Of a DNA stretch of 64,000 nt, positions 52,791-61,624 are shown piece after piece; position 1 is the stretch's first letter; the number at the start of each line of letters is the position of its first letter. A model generated the notes under the pieces. It made no database searches. It was not told where the DNA came from and saw only the letters and a list, made by a program, of their open reading frames with translations. The translations under genes and the position numbers were made by a program. Location of the stretch: NCBI RefSeq assembly GCF_009765375.1, contig NZ_VTOK01000003.1, forward strand, positions 1-64,000, given 5' to 3'. The stretch is from Alteribacillus sp. YIM 98480 (GTDB lineage: Bacteria; Bacillota; Bacilli; Bacillales; Marinococcaceae).

Positions 52791-53150
52791 ATGAAAATTG
52801 AAGATTTCGACTTCCATGGAAAAGAGTTTCAATTCGGAAGTTTAGAAAGAATTATGAAAAAAAATGGCTTTATCCATGAAGGCCAGTGGGATTACGAACG
52901 TGTTACATTCGATTATAAAATGCTAGACAAAACAGATGATGCTACCTACTTTTTACGTATCCAAGCTTTTGCTGTCCAAGGAGAAATTCCAAAAGAAGAT
53001 GCGGAAGTTCAATTACTGACTCCATTTCTTGGAAGACACTATTACCCTCATGGTGTGGAATACGATGAAGATTTCCCAAATAAGATTGTAACGAAGTGCA
53101 AAAACAAAATTGAAAGCGTGTATAATGAATTGGTGGAAGCTGACAAATAA
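52791..53150 (+). CDS. ylbA: YugN-like family protein (YlbA)
   Basis: Cytoplasmic protein of 119 residues with the YugN pattern: FQFGSLERIMKKNGFIHEGQWDYERVTFDYK split by a Trp-Asp pair, and LLTPFLGRHYYPHGVEYDEDFP. Function unknown. ATG at 52791 follows CAGGAGGG; eleven upstream codons in the same frame are not family-like. Position matches ylbA, though I am less sure of the symbol than the family. Confidence 0.82.
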   Translation: MKIEDFDFHGKEFQFGSLERIMKKNGFIHEGQWDYERVTFDYKMLDKTDDATYFLRIQAFAVQGEIPKEDAEVQLLTPFLGRHYYPHGVEYDEDFPNKIVTKCKNKIESVYNELVEADK

Positions 53151-53180
53151 GAAAGTTATATCTGTCATTACATAAGTTAA

Positions 53181-53216
53181 AGAACCGGATGAATTCATAT
53201 TCACCGGTTTTTCTCT
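53181..53216 (+). terminator. Terminator of ylbA
   Basis: AACCGG...GAAT pairs with ATTC...CCGGTT around a short loop, followed by TTTCTCTTT. Confidence 0.7.
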
Positions 53217-53368
53217 TTAACCATTCACTTTTAAAAAGCTTCAAGGTGTTTTTCTGTTCAATCTAAAGCTGTCATATTATAATAATATTAGAAAGGAACT
53301 GGCAACGCCAAGTTAATGGCAGTGCCTTACAACAGCAGAATCAGGTATTGGTCGAAAGGAGCTTGGCT

Positions 53369-54433
53369 GTGTCATCCATTTTCAACAAAAAAATAATTTT
53401 GCGCATCTTTACAATTGCACTTATACTAGTTGGCGCATACTTTATTCTGCCGGTCTCCGGTCCTATAATACTTGCTCTGTTAACTGCTTTGCTTTTATCT
53501 CCAGCTGTACGGTTCATTATGGCAAAAACCGGCGTCAAACGAAGCATGGCTGTTACTCTCGTGTTCACCTTATTTCTTTGTATTCTTGGTCTAAGCGGCT
53601 ACATACTTGTTACACAAGTCGTTACTCAAGTTGTGTATCTTATTGAGAACCTGCCTGCTTATGTCAGTGACTTAAATCAAACCTGGCTGAATATTCAATT
53701 CAAAATAGAAAAGGCTTACGAAGACTTGGATTTGCCTCCTGAAGTGATTCATGAGATAAACAACCAAATTACGGATATGTTAAATAATCTTCGCGATCAA
53801 CTTTCAAGCGGGGACCTGATCAATGAAATTACTGGTATGGTGGCAGCCATTCCAAGATATCTTGTCAGTTTTCTAGTTTACTTAATCGCTCTTTTTCTAT
53901 TTTTAATTGAATTGCCAAGGCTCAAACAAAAAATGCATGCTTTTATGAAAGAAGACACTTCAGAAAAATTTAAGTTTATGACATCAAGACTTTCATATGT
54001 TATTTTAGGTTTTTTCAAAGCTCAATTTTTAGTCAGCATTATTATATTTTTAGTTACGATTGTCAGCTTATACATTTTCACACCTGATGTGGCACTGATT
54101 ATGTCGATCGTCATATGGCTGATCGATTTTATACCGATCATTGGATCCATTGCGATACTTGCTCCGTGGTCATTGTATTATTTCATTTCCGGAAACGCGC
54201 TTACTGGAACGCAGCTTCTCATATTAGCAGCTGTTCTGCTGATTATACGAAGAACCGTTGAACCGAAAGTGATGGGACACCATATCGGATTATCTCCATT
54301 AGCCACCTTGATATCGTTATATATTGGTCTTACATTATTTGGCGTAATTGGCTTCATTATAGGGCCGCTTGCTGTCATTGCATTTACTTCAGCGAGAGAA
54401 GCAGGTATTATTAAAATGAATTTCAAAATTTAA
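53369..54433 (+). CDS. AI-2E family permease, possibly sporulation protein YtvI
   Basis: Polytopic membrane protein of 354 residues with about eight helices and a central amphipathic region (LPPEVIHEINNQITDMLNNL). The C-terminal motif PKVMGHHIGLSPLATLISLYIGLTLFG has the typical PxVxG...GLSPL...L pattern. It resembles YtvI-type sporulation permeases more than AI-2 exporters, but substrate is unknown. GTG at 53369 follows AAAGGAGC by eight bases. Convergent with the DUF420 gene, sharing a terminator. Confidence 0.82.
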   Translation: MSSIFNKKIILRIFTIALILVGAYFILPVSGPIILALLTALLLSPAVRFIMAKTGVKRSMAVTLVFTLFLCILGLSGYILVTQVVTQVVYLIENLPAYVSDLNQTWLNIQFKIEKAYEDLDLPPEVIHEINNQITDMLNNLRDQLSSGDLINEITGMVAAIPRYLVSFLVYLIALFLFLIELPRLKQKMHAFMKEDTSEKFKFMTSRLSYVILGFFKAQFLVSIIIFLVTIVSLYIFTPDVALIMSIVIWLIDFIPIIGSIAILAPWSLYYFISGNALTGTQLLILAAVLLIIRRTVEPKVMGHHIGLSPLATLISLYIGLTLFGVIGFIIGPLAVIAFTSAREAGIIKMNFKI

Positions 54434-54439
54434 TAGATA

Positions 54440-54486
54440 CAGAAAAGGCTGTCCTGCTTGTATATAAGCGGACAGCCTTTTCTTAA
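54440..54486. terminator. Bidirectional terminator between the permease and DUF420 gene
   Basis: AAAAGGCTGTCC.GCTT and AAGC.GGACAGCCTTTT form a long stem, with T-runs on both strands. Confidence 0.88.
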
Positions 54487-55052
54487 TAATAAGGGGAAAT
54501 CATAACATACACAAGCACACCAGTAATGCTGACATATAACCATAAAGGCATGGTCCAGCGCGCAATTTTTCGATGCTTCTTCACTTGATATTTGATTCCT
54601 CGCATAAAAGACAGTACGGCTAAAGGAACAATTACAATGGCAAGAATAATATGGGTTATTAAAATAAAATAATAAATAGCGGCCATGGCTCCACTGCCGC
54701 CGTATTCTGTTGATTCTGCGATGTAATGATAGGTAACATACGTAATTAGAAACAATGCGGTTGACGTAAAAGCAGCATAAATAAAGCGGCGGTGCATTTT
54801 AATGTTTTTACGTAAAATGAAAAACAAAGCGGTAAACAAAAACACAGTGGTAAAACTATTGAAAATTGCATTCAACATCGGAAGAACGGTTAAATCAAAA
54901 CCTTCTACTTCCCCGCTAAATCCATCCATAAAAAATAAAACGGTGACGAGTCCATTAATGATAATCGTTAATATAACAGCAATCCATACATTACTTTTGT
55001 CGTTAGCATTCTTATTTTCATTGGGTAAAGACGACTCATTTTGATCTGCCAA
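54483..55052 (-). CDS. DUF420 family membrane protein (CtaM/YozB-like)
   Basis: Integral membrane protein of 189 residues with five predicted helices. VLPMLNAIFNSFTTVFLF, LRKNIKMHRRFIYAAF, YFILITHIILAIVIVPL and KKHRKIARWTMPLWLYVSITGVLVYV contain the paired histidines typical of DUF420. S. aureus CtaM of this family is needed for heme-copper oxidase activity, so an oxidase-assembly role is inferred. The start is TTG after AAAGGAGG. It lies after ctaF, where B. subtilis has ctaG. Confidence 0.87.
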   Translation of the reverse strand: MADQNESSLPNENKNANDKSNVWIAVILTIIINGLVTVLFFMDGFSGEVEGFDLTVLPMLNAIFNSFTTVFLFTALFFILRKNIKMHRRFIYAAFTSTALFLITYVTYHYIAESTEYGGSGAMAAIYYFILITHIILAIVIVPLAVLSFMRGIKYQVKKHRKIARWTMPLWLYVSITGVLVYVMISPYY

Positions 55053-55141
55053 TTCATTTACCTCCTTTTCACCTCTTGTGCCCTCTATTATACATGAATA
55101 AAGCGTATTCTTTGTTAAAACCTATAACAATCAAGTGAACA

Positions 55142-55177
55142 GGAAAAACTGCTCCAAGGTTAAAACCCGGAGCAGTT
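55142..55177 (-). terminator. Terminator of ctaBCDEF
   Basis: On the minus strand AACTGCTCC pairs with GGAGCAGTT, followed by TTTCC, just past ctaF. Confidence 0.8.
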
Positions 55178-55184
55178 GATTAAC

Positions 55185-55529
55185 TTAATATTTTGTTACA
55201 CCTAATAGGAGTATCAATGCAATCAATGCCGGTGTAGAAAGAACAACACCAGAAATGATGAAAGCATTCGGCCAGCCGTGGTCTTTGTCTTTAAGATGCA
55301 TAAAATAATACATTTGAAGGAAAAACTGCACCACAGCCAAAAGTAAAATAAATGGTATAGCAAATCCTACTTCAATCGTTTCAGTTGCTACAGCAATAAA
55401 TGCGAGGATTGTTAAGAAGATCATGAAAGCAAAGGAAGTTACTTGAATCTTTCTCTCCTTATTAATTTTCATTATCTCTTCTTCTGACATCGAACTTTTC
55501 GTAAATGGTTTCGATAAATCATCAGACAT
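55185..55529 (-). CDS. ctaF: Cytochrome caa3 oxidase subunit IV (CtaF)
   Basis: Small membrane subunit of the caa3 oxidase, about 114 residues with three helices. IQVTSFAFMIFLTILAFIAVA, FILLLAVVQFFLQMYYFMHLKDK and the final helix SGVVLSTPALIALILLL match the COX4-pro family. ATG at 55529 follows GGGGGTG and lies two bases after the ctaE stop codon; the longer open frame overlaps ctaE and is not family-like. Confidence 0.93.
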   Translation of the reverse strand: MSDDLSKPFTKSSMSEEEIMKINKERKIQVTSFAFMIFLTILAFIAVATETIEVGFAIPFILLLAVVQFFLQMYYFMHLKDKDHGWPNAFIISGVVLSTPALIALILLLGVTKY

Positions 55530-55531
55530 TT

Positions 55532-56152
55532 TTATGCACCCCCAATTCCCATTAAATAGACAACGGTAAAGATAAAGACCCACACCACGTCAATAAAGTG
55601 CCAATATAGACTTGCTACGTAAAATTTCGGCGCATTGGTCAGCGTAATGCCTGAACGGCTGTAACGAATAATTAATGTGGTGATCCAGCAAAGTCCAAAA
55701 AGTACGTGCGCTCCGTGAAGACCAACCAGGGTATAGAAAGATGATGCAAATGCACTGGTAGTATACCCAAGTCCGTGATGGACATATTCCACAAATTCGT
55801 AAATTTCAAATCCTAAGAACCCTAGACCTAATAGAACAGTTACTATCATTAAAACCAGCATGTTCTTAAAGTTATTTTTCTTCATGGAAAACATTGCCAA
55901 AACACTTGTCAAAGAACTTGTTAATAACAGCATCGTCATGATAAATACTAGCGGCATCGAAAATAATTCTTCTGCAGACGGTCCGCCAGCCGTTCCTTCT
56001 CTAAGACCTAGAAACGTACCAAAAAATGTAGCGAACATGATCGTTTCCCCGCCGAGAAAGATCCAGAAACCTAAAAATTTATTTTTCCCTTCTAACGTTG
56101 ATTTTTCCGGGTGTGAAGGGAGGCCTTTTGAAAGATCAACCGAGCCTGCCAT
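55532..56152 (-). CDS. ctaE: Cytochrome caa3 oxidase subunit III (CtaE)
   Basis: Integral membrane subunit of 206 residues with five helices. FWIFLGGETIMFATFFGTFLGLR, GLGYTTSAFASSFYTLVGLHGAHVLFGL and ASLYWHFIDVVWVFIFTVVYL are the classic subunit III signatures, each seen whole in the sequence. It starts one base past the ctaD stop codon region in the cta operon. Confidence 0.96.
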   Translation of the reverse strand: MAGSVDLSKGLPSHPEKSTLEGKNKFLGFWIFLGGETIMFATFFGTFLGLREGTAGGPSAEELFSMPLVFIMTMLLLTSSLTSVLAMFSMKKNNFKNMLVLMIVTVLLGLGFLGFEIYEFVEYVHHGLGYTTSAFASSFYTLVGLHGAHVLFGLCWITTLIIRYSRSGITLTNAPKFYVASLYWHFIDVVWVFIFTVVYLMGIGGA

Positions 56153-56153
56153 A

Positions 56154-58025
56154 TCAGCTAACCTCCTTTTCGATTTTCTTTACTTGTTCGAGAGGTATAT
56201 GATAGCCATGATCCTCTTTAATTGAACGTATAAGCATCGATCCAAAGGTCAGAATAACTCCTGTGCCAATAACTAGGAATGGAGGAACAATGGTATTTTC
56301 CATATTCATCATAACCATTCCAAATCCCCAAGTAAATAGTCCAAGACCAATAACAAACGGCAGTATAGATCCGTTTGGCATATGAATATCTGTCATTGGT
56401 TCTGCTGGTTTCATCGTGCCATCACCATGAACTTTTTCATAAAACCATGGATCCAACGAACGAACCTGCGGAGTTTGAGCAAAGTTGTACTCTGGGATAG
56501 GCGTTGGTGTAGACCATTCTAAAGTACGCGCATCCCATGGATCATTAACTGTAATGCGCTCTGAATTAAATGCAGAATACACGACGTTAATGACAAGAAC
56601 AAGAATCGCTGCCCCCATAACAAAGGAACCGATGCTTGAAACGAGATTCATTGTTTCCATGCCTTGACCTTCAAGGTACGTATATACACGTCTTGGCATA
56701 CCGATTAAACCAAGAATGTGCTGAATAAAGAAAGTCATGTGGAAACCAATATAAAACAGCCAAAACATAAGGATACCTAATTTTTCATTCAGTTTATGGC
56801 CGAACATTTTTGGATACCAATAGTAAGTACCAGCAAGTAACCCTAATACAATACCACCGATAATAATGTAGTGAAAGTGAGCAACAACAAAGTATGTGTC
56901 ATGATACAAGTAATCTACAGGCACCATGGCAAGCATTACACCTGTCACACCGCCCAGTACAAATGTCGGTACAAAGGAAGATGCACAGAGCATTGCTGTG
57001 TTGAACGTAATTTTTCCGCCCCACATTGTAAAAAGCCAGTTAAAGATCTTGATACCCGTTGGAACGGCGATACCCATGGTAGCAATTGCGAAGACAGAGT
57101 TTGTAATCGGACCTAAACCTACTGTGAACATGTGGTGAACCCAAACCATAAACCCTAAAAATGCAATGACTAACGTTGCAAATACCATTGCTGTATAACC
57201 AAACAGGCGTTTTCTTGAAAATGCCGGAATAACCTCTGAAATAATACCAAATGCCGGCAAAACAAGAATATATACTTCCGGATGACCAAAAATCCAGAAG
57301 ATGTGCTGCCAAAGAACAGCGTTTCCTCCCATATCTGGAATGAAAAATTGTCCGCCAAAAATTCGATCGAGCATTAAAAGTGCCAGACCTGCTGCAAGCG
57401 GCGTAAAAGCAAATACAATAAGGATCGATACAACAAGGCCTGTCCAGCAGAACAATGGCATTCTCATCATTGTCATACCTGGAGCGCGCATATTAATGAT
57501 CGTTACAATAAAGTTAATGGCTGATACCAGCGTACCGATACCACTTACCTGGAGGCCTAATACATAGAAATCCAAGCCAAGGTCAGCATATTCTCCGCTT
57601 GATAGCGGTACATACGCAGTCCAGCCTGCATCAGGGCCTCCTCCAAAAAACCAGCTTACGCTTAACAAAAGGCCCCCAAAGAAGAAAATCCAAAAACCGA
57701 GAGCGTTAACAAAAGGAAATGCCACATCCCTAGCCCCGATTTGTAATGGAATAACAAAGTTCATAAACGCAAAAATCAGCGGAGTTGCTGCTAAAAACAG
57801 CATAATCGTCCCATGCATTGTAATTAACTCATTAAATGTCTGTCCGGTAAGAAAATCATTTTCAGCTGACATCAACTGTATTCTCATAAACAAAGCCATC
57901 ATACCTGCTTTTACGAAAAACAGCGTGCCCGCGATCAAATATAATACCGCCAGCTTTTTATGGTCGACAGTAGTCAGCCAATCCCATAAAACACTTTTAT
58001 CTTTAGTAGCTGTTGCAGTTGCCAC
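56154..58025 (-). CDS. ctaD: Cytochrome caa3 oxidase subunit I (CtaD)
   Basis: Catalytic subunit with heme a, heme a3 and CuB, reducing oxygen and pumping protons. The 623-residue protein has at least 12 helices. Heme ligands are in ITMHGTIMLFL and VAHFHYIIIGG; CuB ligands include the His-Tyr pair of WIFGHPEVYILVLP and the HH pair of WVHHMFTVG. The C-terminal extension into a subunit III-like pair of helices is usual in Bacilli. GTG start after AAAGGAGG. Confidence 0.97.
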   Translation of the reverse strand: MATATATKDKSVLWDWLTTVDHKKLAVLYLIAGTLFFVKAGMMALFMRIQLMSAENDFLTGQTFNELITMHGTIMLFLAATPLIFAFMNFVIPLQIGARDVAFPFVNALGFWIFFFGGLLLSVSWFFGGGPDAGWTAYVPLSSGEYADLGLDFYVLGLQVSGIGTLVSAINFIVTIINMRAPGMTMMRMPLFCWTGLVVSILIVFAFTPLAAGLALLMLDRIFGGQFFIPDMGGNAVLWQHIFWIFGHPEVYILVLPAFGIISEVIPAFSRKRLFGYTAMVFATLVIAFLGFMVWVHHMFTVGLGPITNSVFAIATMGIAVPTGIKIFNWLFTMWGGKITFNTAMLCASSFVPTFVLGGVTGVMLAMVPVDYLYHDTYFVVAHFHYIIIGGIVLGLLAGTYYWYPKMFGHKLNEKLGILMFWLFYIGFHMTFFIQHILGLIGMPRRVYTYLEGQGMETMNLVSSIGSFVMGAAILVLVINVVYSAFNSERITVNDPWDARTLEWSTPTPIPEYNFAQTPQVRSLDPWFYEKVHGDGTMKPAEPMTDIHMPNGSILPFVIGLGLFTWGFGMVMMNMENTIVPPFLVIGTGVILTFGSMLIRSIKEDHGYHIPLEQVKKIEKEVS

Positions 58026-58051
58026 GTGGTTTACCTCCTTTTTAAATTATT

Positions 58052-59140
58052 TTACTCTTCATCTTCCACGCTAAGAGTATTTAGGTATTCGATAATTGCT
58101 TCCATATCCTCGTCGCTCATATCTGGATATGGCTGCATGTTATTACCTTGCTTGAACGATTGTGGATCACGGATCCATTCTTCTAGATTTTCATTATTAA
58201 AATCAATTACACCTGCAATATAATCGCGGTCTGCAAAGTTCGTAAGTGTCGGTCCTTGTGCAGAACCTTGTCCTTCTACAGCATGACAGCCAATACAGCC
58301 CTGATCTTCAAATACTTGTCGCCCTTCGGCTGCTACAGAATTTTCCTCTGGTGCTTCTTCCTCTTGAGACATACTATCAACCCATGCATCATACTCGTCA
58401 CGTTCCAAAGCTACAACTTTGAAATCCATTAGAGCGTGAGAAGGTCCACAGAGTTCAGCACATTTCCCTTTATAAACTCCTGGCTCGTCTGCTTGTAACC
58501 ATAGGCTGTTCTCAACCCCTGGAATAGTATCAATTTTTCCGCCGAGCGCCGGCACCCAAAATGAGTGGATAACATCGTTACCGGTTACATTAAACCAAAC
58601 CTTTTCCCCAACAGGAATATAGACTTCATTTCCAGCTGTAAATCCTTCTGGATAATCAAATTGCCACCAGTATTGATGTCCCGTTACATCGATGACAACA
58701 GCATCCTCACCTTCTGCTGCAGCGTCGGCTGCTTCTTCTGCTTCTTCACCTTCTTCTTCGCCGCTTGATCCTGCAGCTTCCGGAGCTTCCTCAGCTAAAT
58801 AATATGTACCTGCAATGGTTGGCACAGCAAGAATAACAAGCAATATAATTGGAATAATGGTCCACGTTAATTCCAGTGTCTTACTGCCTTCCACCTGTTT
58901 TGGAATCTCATCATCGCCAGGTTTTCTGCGGAACTTTACCACAGCAATAAAGAATAAGGTAAAAACAACAATGATAACTAAAGCCATCACATACAAGCTC
59001 AAAATCATATTGTCAAAAATCCATTGAGCCTGCGGGCCATAAGGATCTAATGCTGTTAACCTATCCTCTCCGCACCCTGCCAGAAATAAAAGCATTGCGG
59101 ACAAAGGAAGGAAACGCAATAAGCCTTTGCGTCCTTTCAT
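58052..59140 (-). CDS. ctaC: Cytochrome caa3 oxidase subunit II with cytochrome c domain (CtaC)
   Basis: Membrane-anchored lipoprotein that accepts electrons at CuA. With the ATG at 59140 the lipobox LAGC puts the lipidated Cys at residue 23. Two helices follow, then an Ala/Glu-rich acidic insert (about 119-146). CuA ligands are His192, Cys227, Cys231, His235 and Met238. A fused cytochrome c has CIGCH at 282-286, making this a caa3 enzyme. A TTG at 59164 is the other possible start but has no SD. Confidence 0.95.
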   Translation of the reverse strand: MKGRKGLLRFLPLSAMLLFLAGCGEDRLTALDPYGPQAQWIFDNMILSLYVMALVIIVVFTLFFIAVVKFRRKPGDDEIPKQVEGSKTLELTWTIIPIILLVILAVPTIAGTYYLAEEAPEAAGSSGEEEGEEAEEAADAAAEGEDAVVIDVTGHQYWWQFDYPEGFTAGNEVYIPVGEKVWFNVTGNDVIHSFWVPALGGKIDTIPGVENSLWLQADEPGVYKGKCAELCGPSHALMDFKVVALERDEYDAWVDSMSQEEEAPEENSVAAEGRQVFEDQGCIGCHAVEGQGSAQGPTLTNFADRDYIAGVIDFNNENLEEWIRDPQSFKQGNNMQPYPDMSDEDMEAIIEYLNTLSVEDEE

Positions 59141-59232
59141 AAAGCCATCAAACCTCTCTTTCAAGTAAAATAGTTACAAAATTTATCTTGTATTTATAGT
59201 CATTCTCCCTCTCAACCTTTTTTATGAGAAAT

Positions 59233-59271
59233 TGCATTCACAGGACATTTTCAAAAGTAGTATGTCCTGTG
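59233..59271. other. Perfect 12-base inverted repeat between ctaB and ctaC
   Basis: ATTCACAGGACA and TGTCCTGTGAAT flank a 15-base loop. No T-run follows on either strand, so mRNA processing, stability or a protein site is likelier than termination. Confidence 0.65.
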
Positions 59272-59319
59272 AATACAGTAATTCGTCTTAAAGAGGTGAA
59301 ATGCACCTTGCAGCGACTT

Positions 59320-60252
59320 TTACATGTGGACAATGACCATAAGTACAAACAGTATGGTTAGGTAATTCAAGGAATACACAAACATTAAACGGGCCCATTT
59401 AATATCATCTTTCATTTTGAATCCAGCGAACCCTAAAAGCAGCCAGCCCAAACCTAAAGCAGCTGCTGCAATCGTATATACTAGGCCAAATTCATACAAC
59501 AATAGTGAAATTGGCAGAAGTGTTCCTACATATAAAACGATTTGCCTTTTTGTCATAGCAAAACCAGCCACAACCGGAAGCATGGGAATTCCTGCTGCCT
59601 TATATTCATGAGAGCGCTTCATAGCTAACGCTAAAAAGTGCGGCGGCTGCCAGATAAACATAATAGAAAACAACAGCCAAGCATAAATATGAAGTCCAGG
59701 ATCAACTGCTGCCCAGCCGATCAACGGCGGAACAGCACCAGAAATGCTCCCAGCGACTGTATTTAAGGTAGACACCCTTTTAAGCCACATCGTATATATC
59801 ATCACATAAACAACCAAACCGATAATGGCAATAATCGCAGCAACCATTTCCACTGCTGCAAGCATCATAATCCCGACAGCAGACTGTATTAATCCTGCTA
59901 CCAGAACATTTGTCGGTTTGATATTTCCTGTGACAGTCGGCCTTTCTTTTGTACGCTCCATTAAATGATCGATGTCACGATCAATATAATTATTAAGCGT
60001 ACACCCCCCTGCCATAACCAAACCAGCACCAATGATTGTCAAAATAAGAATATGCAGATTTTGAACCAATGGAAAACCTGTATATACAGAAGCAAGAAAC
60101 AGACCTGTAAACGCAGTGATTAAATTTGAAGTTACGATGCCCATTTTAGCAAGGGTTACGTAATCTTTCCAGGATTTCCCCCCAGAAACCGCTCTAGTCT
60201 CTTCTGTTTCTATTACTTTTGTAGATTCTATGGCCGTGTTCGTCTTACTCAA
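59320..60252 (-). CDS. ctaB: Protoheme IX farnesyltransferase CtaB
   Basis: Integral membrane prenyltransferase that converts heme B to heme O. The Mg-prenyl-diphosphate site is [20 protein letters not shown], and the second Asp-rich region follows the [20 protein letters not shown] loop. Nine helices are predicted. TTG at 60252 after GGGGGTG is the likely start; a TTG or GTG up to 60270 is also open. It heads the ctaBCDEF run, divergent from ctaA. Confidence 0.95.
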   Translation of the reverse strand: MSKTNTAIESTKVIETEETRAVSGGKSWKDYVTLAKMGIVTSNLITAFTGLFLASVYTGFPLVQNLHILILTIIGAGLVMAGGCTLNNYIDRDIDHLMERTKERPTVTGNIKPTNVLVAGLIQSAVGIMMLAAVEMVAAIIAIIGLVVYVMIYTMWLKRVSTLNTVAGSISGAVPPLIGWAAVDPGLHIYAWLLFSIMFIWQPPHFLALAMKRSHEYKAAGIPMLPVVAGFAMTKRQIVLYVGTLLPISLLLYEFGLVYTIAAAALGLGWLLLGFAGFKMKDDIKWARLMFVYSLNYLTILFVLMVIVHM

Positions 60253-60270
60253 ACCTTTCACCCCCTTCAA

Positions 60271-60447
60271 ATCTGGCGGTTGCAGACAATCAACATGTCT
60301 TTATGAAGAAAGCAAATATATCGACAGCATTTTTCTTGATTCTTCATCAATAAAAAGATTGTACCACATAACCGCATTGTGAGAGAAACTCATTCAATTT
60401 TCTTCTCCAATATCATACTACAGACATTATAGCTTAAAATCATTTTT
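60271..60447. other. Divergent ctaB-ctaA spacer, ctaB-proximal part
   Basis: A/T-rich region that should carry the ctaB promoter. No reading frame or repeat is evident, and no -35/-10 pair was convincing. Confidence 0.4.
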
Positions 60448-60474
60448 GTTTCATTAGTTTCACAAGTTTCACAC
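60448..60474 (-). promoter_or_regulatory. Tandem 9-bp repeats, probable ResD sites
   Basis: On the minus strand three 9-mers follow each other without gap: GTGTGAAAC, TTGTGAAAC, TAATGAAAC. The shared core resembles the ResD consensus TTTGTGAAT. ResD-ResE activates ctaA and ctaBCDEF in B. subtilis. Confidence 0.6.
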
Positions 60475-60520
60475 TTTCTTCACATTTGTCCATTTCCTTT
60501 GAATGTTCATTTTTCTAAAA

Positions 60521-60550
60521 TTGACTTTTTTCGTAGTTTTTCTTTACGAT
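60521..60550 (+). promoter_or_regulatory. Sigma-A promoter of ctaA
   Basis: TTGACT, 18 bases, TACGAT; predicted RNA start near 60557. Confidence 0.55.
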
Positions 60551-60582
60551 TAGAGTGTTATTGATCCAAAAGTTATTATTTA

Positions 60583-60601
60583 CCGTCTAGAAACTAGACG
60601 G
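60583..60601 (+). promoter_or_regulatory. Hairpin abutting the ctaA ribosome-binding site
   Basis: CCGTCTAG-AAA-CTAGACGG is a perfect 8-bp stem whose last G is the first base of the SD GGGAGGTG. Confidence 0.65.
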
Positions 60602-60615
60602 GGAGGTGAAAGTGC

Positions 60616-61527
60616 ATGAAAAATAAAGGATTAAAAATATTTGGCATCATCACATCTATTGGTATGTTAATCGTACTCTTGCAAGGTGCACTTGTTACAA
60701 AGACTGGCTCAGCTGAAGGATGCGGAGCAACCTGGCCGCTATGTTTTGGAGAAGTAATTCCTGAATCTCCTGCACTTGAAACGATTATAGAATACAGTCA
60801 CCGGCTTTGGTCCGGATTAATGGGCCTATTCGTTATTATTTTGGCTGTATGGTCCTGGAAAAAGCTTTCACATCTACGCGAAACAAAATTTATGGCGCTT
60901 ATGGCCGTGTTATTTATTATGTTTCAAGGACTAATGGGAGCCGGCGCTGTTATTTGGGGTAATTCGGATATTGTTTTGGCCCTTCATTTCGGTATTTCAA
61001 CCATTTCATTTGCCGCGGTTGTTTTATTAACCGTTCTTGCTTTTGAAAACGATCGGCACCATGTTTTGGCACCAATTGTGTCAAAAGGATACAGGACCTA
61101 TCTCTTTTTTGTGCTGATTTATTGTTACGCTGTTATTTATACAGGAGCATATGTCAAACATACAGAAGCGACGTATGTTTGCGGAGGTTTTCCGTTATGT
61201 AACAATGAACTTATTCCAAACATGAACGGCGGATTAGGTTTTGAAATTGGTGTTCATTTTGCGCATCGCGTTTTCGCAAGTCTGTTAGTGATTTTCCTTG
61301 TTATTTTGCTAATTTGGACATTGAAGCGATTCCACACGTATAAAAGTTTAGTTTGGACGAGTATTTTAGCTAACCTTCTCGTCTTTATCCAAGTAGCAGC
61401 CGGGATATCAGTCTTATATTCCGATAACTACTTAACTCCTGCCTTATTCCATGCCCTTACAGTAACTGTTTTATTTACTATCTTAGGGTACATGGCAATG
61501 ATTATTACCAGAAACAAAACTTCTTAA
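60616..61527 (+). CDS. ctaA: Heme A synthase CtaA
   Basis: Membrane enzyme that oxidises the C8 methyl group of heme O to give heme A for caa3 oxidase. The 303-residue protein has eight helices. Cys pairs GCGATWPLC and CGGFPLC flank extracellular loops as in B. subtilis CtaA. His ligands occur in IEYSHRLWSG, LALHFGIS, VHFAHRVFA and ALFHALTV. GGGAGGTG precedes the ATG. Divergent from ctaB. Confidence 0.96.
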   Translation: MKNKGLKIFGIITSIGMLIVLLQGALVTKTGSAEGCGATWPLCFGEVIPESPALETIIEYSHRLWSGLMGLFVIILAVWSWKKLSHLRETKFMALMAVLFIMFQGLMGAGAVIWGNSDIVLALHFGISTISFAAVVLLTVLAFENDRHHVLAPIVSKGYRTYLFFVLIYCYAVIYTGAYVKHTEATYVCGGFPLCNNELIPNMNGGLGFEIGVHFAHRVFASLLVIFLVILLIWTLKRFHTYKSLVWTSILANLLVFIQVAAGISVLYSDNYLTPALFHALTVTVLFTILGYMAMIITRNKTS

Positions 61528-61544
61528 TCACACAAAAGCAGAGC

Positions 61545-61577
61545 TTTCCCAATCATGGGAAGCTCCTTTTTTGCTTA
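61545..61577 (+). terminator. Terminator of ctaA
   Basis: GAGCTTTCCC-N6-GGGAAGCTC followed by CTTTTTT. Confidence 0.85.
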
Positions 61578-61624
61578 TGGATAGGATTATATAGCTTTTT
61601 GCATGGCAGAAAGTCGGGTTTTTT

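Noticed and set aside
57040-57567. Frames on either strand inside ctaD
   Set aside because: Shadows of a fully intact conserved gene.
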